Shown here one piece after another: positions 62,867-64,000 of a stretch of 64,000 nt of DNA. Numbering within the stretch: position 1 is the first letter of the stretch; every line of letters begins with the position of its first letter. The position numbers were made by a program, and so were the translations under genes. Origin of the DNA: Glycomyces albidus. Lineage in GTDB: Bacteria > Actinomycetota > Actinomycetes > Mycobacteriales > Micromonosporaceae. The notes below the pieces were generated by a model. That model searched no databases and was not told the origin of the DNA. It worked only from the letters and a program-made list of their open reading frames with translations. Location of the stretch: NCBI RefSeq assembly GCF_009451885.1, contig NZ_WIAO01000003.1:1-64000 (forward strand), in the 5' to 3' direction.

Positions 62867-63599
62867 CCTCGATGGGACGACCGCCCTCGTCGTTGGAGCC
62901 GGCCGCGGGCTGGGGCGCGGCATCGCGCTCGCGCTCGCCGAGGCCGGGGCCTCGGTGGTCGCGGTGGCGCGCCGGCGCCCCGCGTTCGACGAGCCGGCCG
63001 GCGCCGGCATCCGGACCGAGGCCGCCGACGCGGCCGAGCCCGAGACCGCTTGGCGGATGCTGGACCGGTACGCGCCGAACGTGCTGGTCCTGGCCGCCGG
63101 CGCCAATCCGGTGATGCGGCCGCTGCACCACCACACCTGGGACACGTTCTCCGTGAACTGGGACGCCGACGTCAAGATCGCGTTCACGTGGCTGCGTGAG
63201 GCGCTGCTGCAACCGCTGCCGCCCGGCAGCCGGATCGTGGTGGTCAGCAGCGGTGCGGCCATCGGCGGTTCGCCGGTGAGCGGCGGCTATGCGGGGGCGA
63301 AGGCGGCGCAGCGGTTCATCGCCGGTTACGCCCAGGACGAGTCGGACCGCGCCGGGCTCGGCCTCGCCGTGACCGCGGTGCTGCCTCGGATCACGCCGCA
63401 CGGCGAGGTCGGTGCCCGCGGCATCCGCGCCTATGCGGCCCGCAACGGCGAGACCGAGGAGACGTTCCTGGAGCGGCTCGGCGACCCGCTGACCCCCGAG
63501 CTGGCCGGGACGGCGGTGCTCGACCTGGTCGGCACCGACACGGCGGTGCTCGCCGCCGGGTACATGCTCACCGCGGCCGGACTGAAGGCGCTGCCCTGA
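62859..63599 (+). CDS. Short-chain dehydrogenase/reductase, second copy
   Basis: A 246-residue SDR with VVGAGRGLGRGIALALAEAG and a SGAAIGGSPVSGGYAGAKAAQ active-site region. The catalytic YxxxK is YAGAK. It has LVLAAGANPVM in place of the usual NNAG, so it belongs to a less typical subgroup. The ATG lies eight bases inside the upstream gene, so the two dehydrogenases are translated together. Confidence 0.88.
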   Translation: MADLDGTTALVVGAGRGLGRGIALALAEAGASVVAVARRRPAFDEPAGAGIRTEAADAAEPETAWRMLDRYAPNVLVLAAGANPVMRPLHHHTWDTFSVNWDADVKIAFTWLREALLQPLPPGSRIVVVSSGAAIGGSPVSGGYAGAKAAQRFIAGYAQDESDRAGLGLAVTAVLPRITPHGEVGARGIRAYAARNGETEETFLERLGDPLTPELAGTAVLDLVGTDTAVLAAGYMLTAAGLKALP

Positions 63600-63693
63600 C
63601 CAGCGCATCGGAGGTCGCGCGCCGCCGGCTTGCTGTCTCGCGGAGGGCTTCGGCGGGCGGGAGAAGACGAGGTCGGTCCTACGGTGCTCGGCG

Positions 63694-64000
63694 TCAGCGC
63701 GTGTCGGTCTCGTCCGACTTCTGGAGCACCGCCGCCCGGCCGGCCTCGAGCCTCGCGACCGGCACCCTGAACGGGGAGCACGAGACGTAGTCGAGGCCGA
63801 CCCGGTCGAAGAAGCGGACCGAGGACGGGTCGCCGCCGTGCTCGCCGCACACCCCGATCACCAGGTCCCTGCGCGCGGCGCGTCCCTCCTCGACCGCGAT
63901 CGACACGAGCCGCCCGACGCCCTCCTCGTCGAGGGATTCGAACGGCGACACCGTGAAGATCCCCTGCTCGAGGTACGCGGGGAAGAACGAGCCTTCGACG
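63694..64000 (-). CDS. ppdK: Pyruvate phosphate dikinase, C-terminal fragment (partial)
   Basis: The minus-strand frame enters from the window edge and ends at 63694. [73 protein letters not shown] matches the end of pyruvate phosphate dikinase (PEP-utilising enzyme TIM barrel); CGEHGGDP carries active-site residues including the conserved Cys. The enzyme interconverts pyruvate and phosphoenolpyruvate. The start is beyond the window. The tail [11 protein letters not shown] is slightly longer than in many homologues. Confidence 0.88.
   Translation of the reverse strand, partial: VEGSFFPAYLEQGIFTVSPFESLDEEGVGRLVSIAVEEGRAARRDLVIGVCGEHGGDPSSVRFFDRVGLDYVSCSPFRVPVARLEAGRAAVLQKSDETDTR

Overview
The window is high-GC actinomycete chromosome. 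The signs are many GTG and TTG starts, ATGA/GTGA/TTGA stop-start overlaps, strong G/C bias at third codon positions, TetR, LacI, MarR and ECF regulators, and families typical of Actinobacteria (DUF5709, SufR-like COG2345 regulators, NB-ARC/TPR proteins). The genus cannot be named from the sequence alone.

Positions 1 to about 28,310 are accessory DNA. The window opens inside an IS5-family transposase. Next come a SIR2-like/STAND NTPase with a coupled partner (357-4537), a SUKH remnant, a HAD-like phosphatase and an AT-richer NB-ARC/TPR protein with a small coupled leader gene (5672-8591). A three-gene locus follows (9244-13337): a small Bell-type protein with a C-terminal amyloid-like motif, a subtilisin-like protease, and a second NB-ARC/TPR protein. 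From 13.4 to 16.9 kb there is a headless DUF6883 toxin module with a DUF4926 partner, a flavoprotein, a broken HTH/TPR regulator and three small coupled genes. A two-gene locus of unknown function (17260-20543) carries another RHIM/BASS-like motif. A conjugative/integrative module fills 21.3-28.3 kb: GGTTAYYG repeats, a VirD4-like ATPase, a replication-relaxation protein, an RNA ligase, a DpnII-like nuclease and a large serine recombinase. The recombinase abuts a SUKH-4 gene that has lost its start, so about 28,300-28,315 is read as the right attachment junction. The ATPase, the recombinase and the HTH regulator each carry an internal stop, so the element looks partly decayed.

Positions 28.8-64 kb look like ordinary chromosome. 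They hold a sugar ABC importer without its ATPase, a LacI-controlled ThuA/Gfo-Idh-MocA operon, a two-component system, two CorC/CNNM membrane proteins, and an in-frame fusion of a CPBP membrane protease with an F420-type oxidoreductase. Several regulators stand divergent to a single enzyme or membrane protein, most with clear palindromic operators between the two genes: TetR/hydrolase, TetR/quinone reductase, TetR/membrane protein, TetR/aldo-keto reductase, MarR/FMN reductase and COG2345 regulator/FolE. Further on are a SpoIIE phosphatase, a DMT exporter, a CtaG-like pair, a secreted GH12 glucanase, an ECF sigma factor with a SnoaL-like tail, two short-chain dehydrogenases and the 3' end of a pyruvate phosphate dikinase gene.

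The most interesting content is the concentration of NLR-like and amyloid-motif proteins in the first 21 kb. Three separate loci carry related short motifs near N/Q-rich glycine turns. This suggests one or more signalosome-type defence circuits, one of them apparently with a subtilase as executioner.
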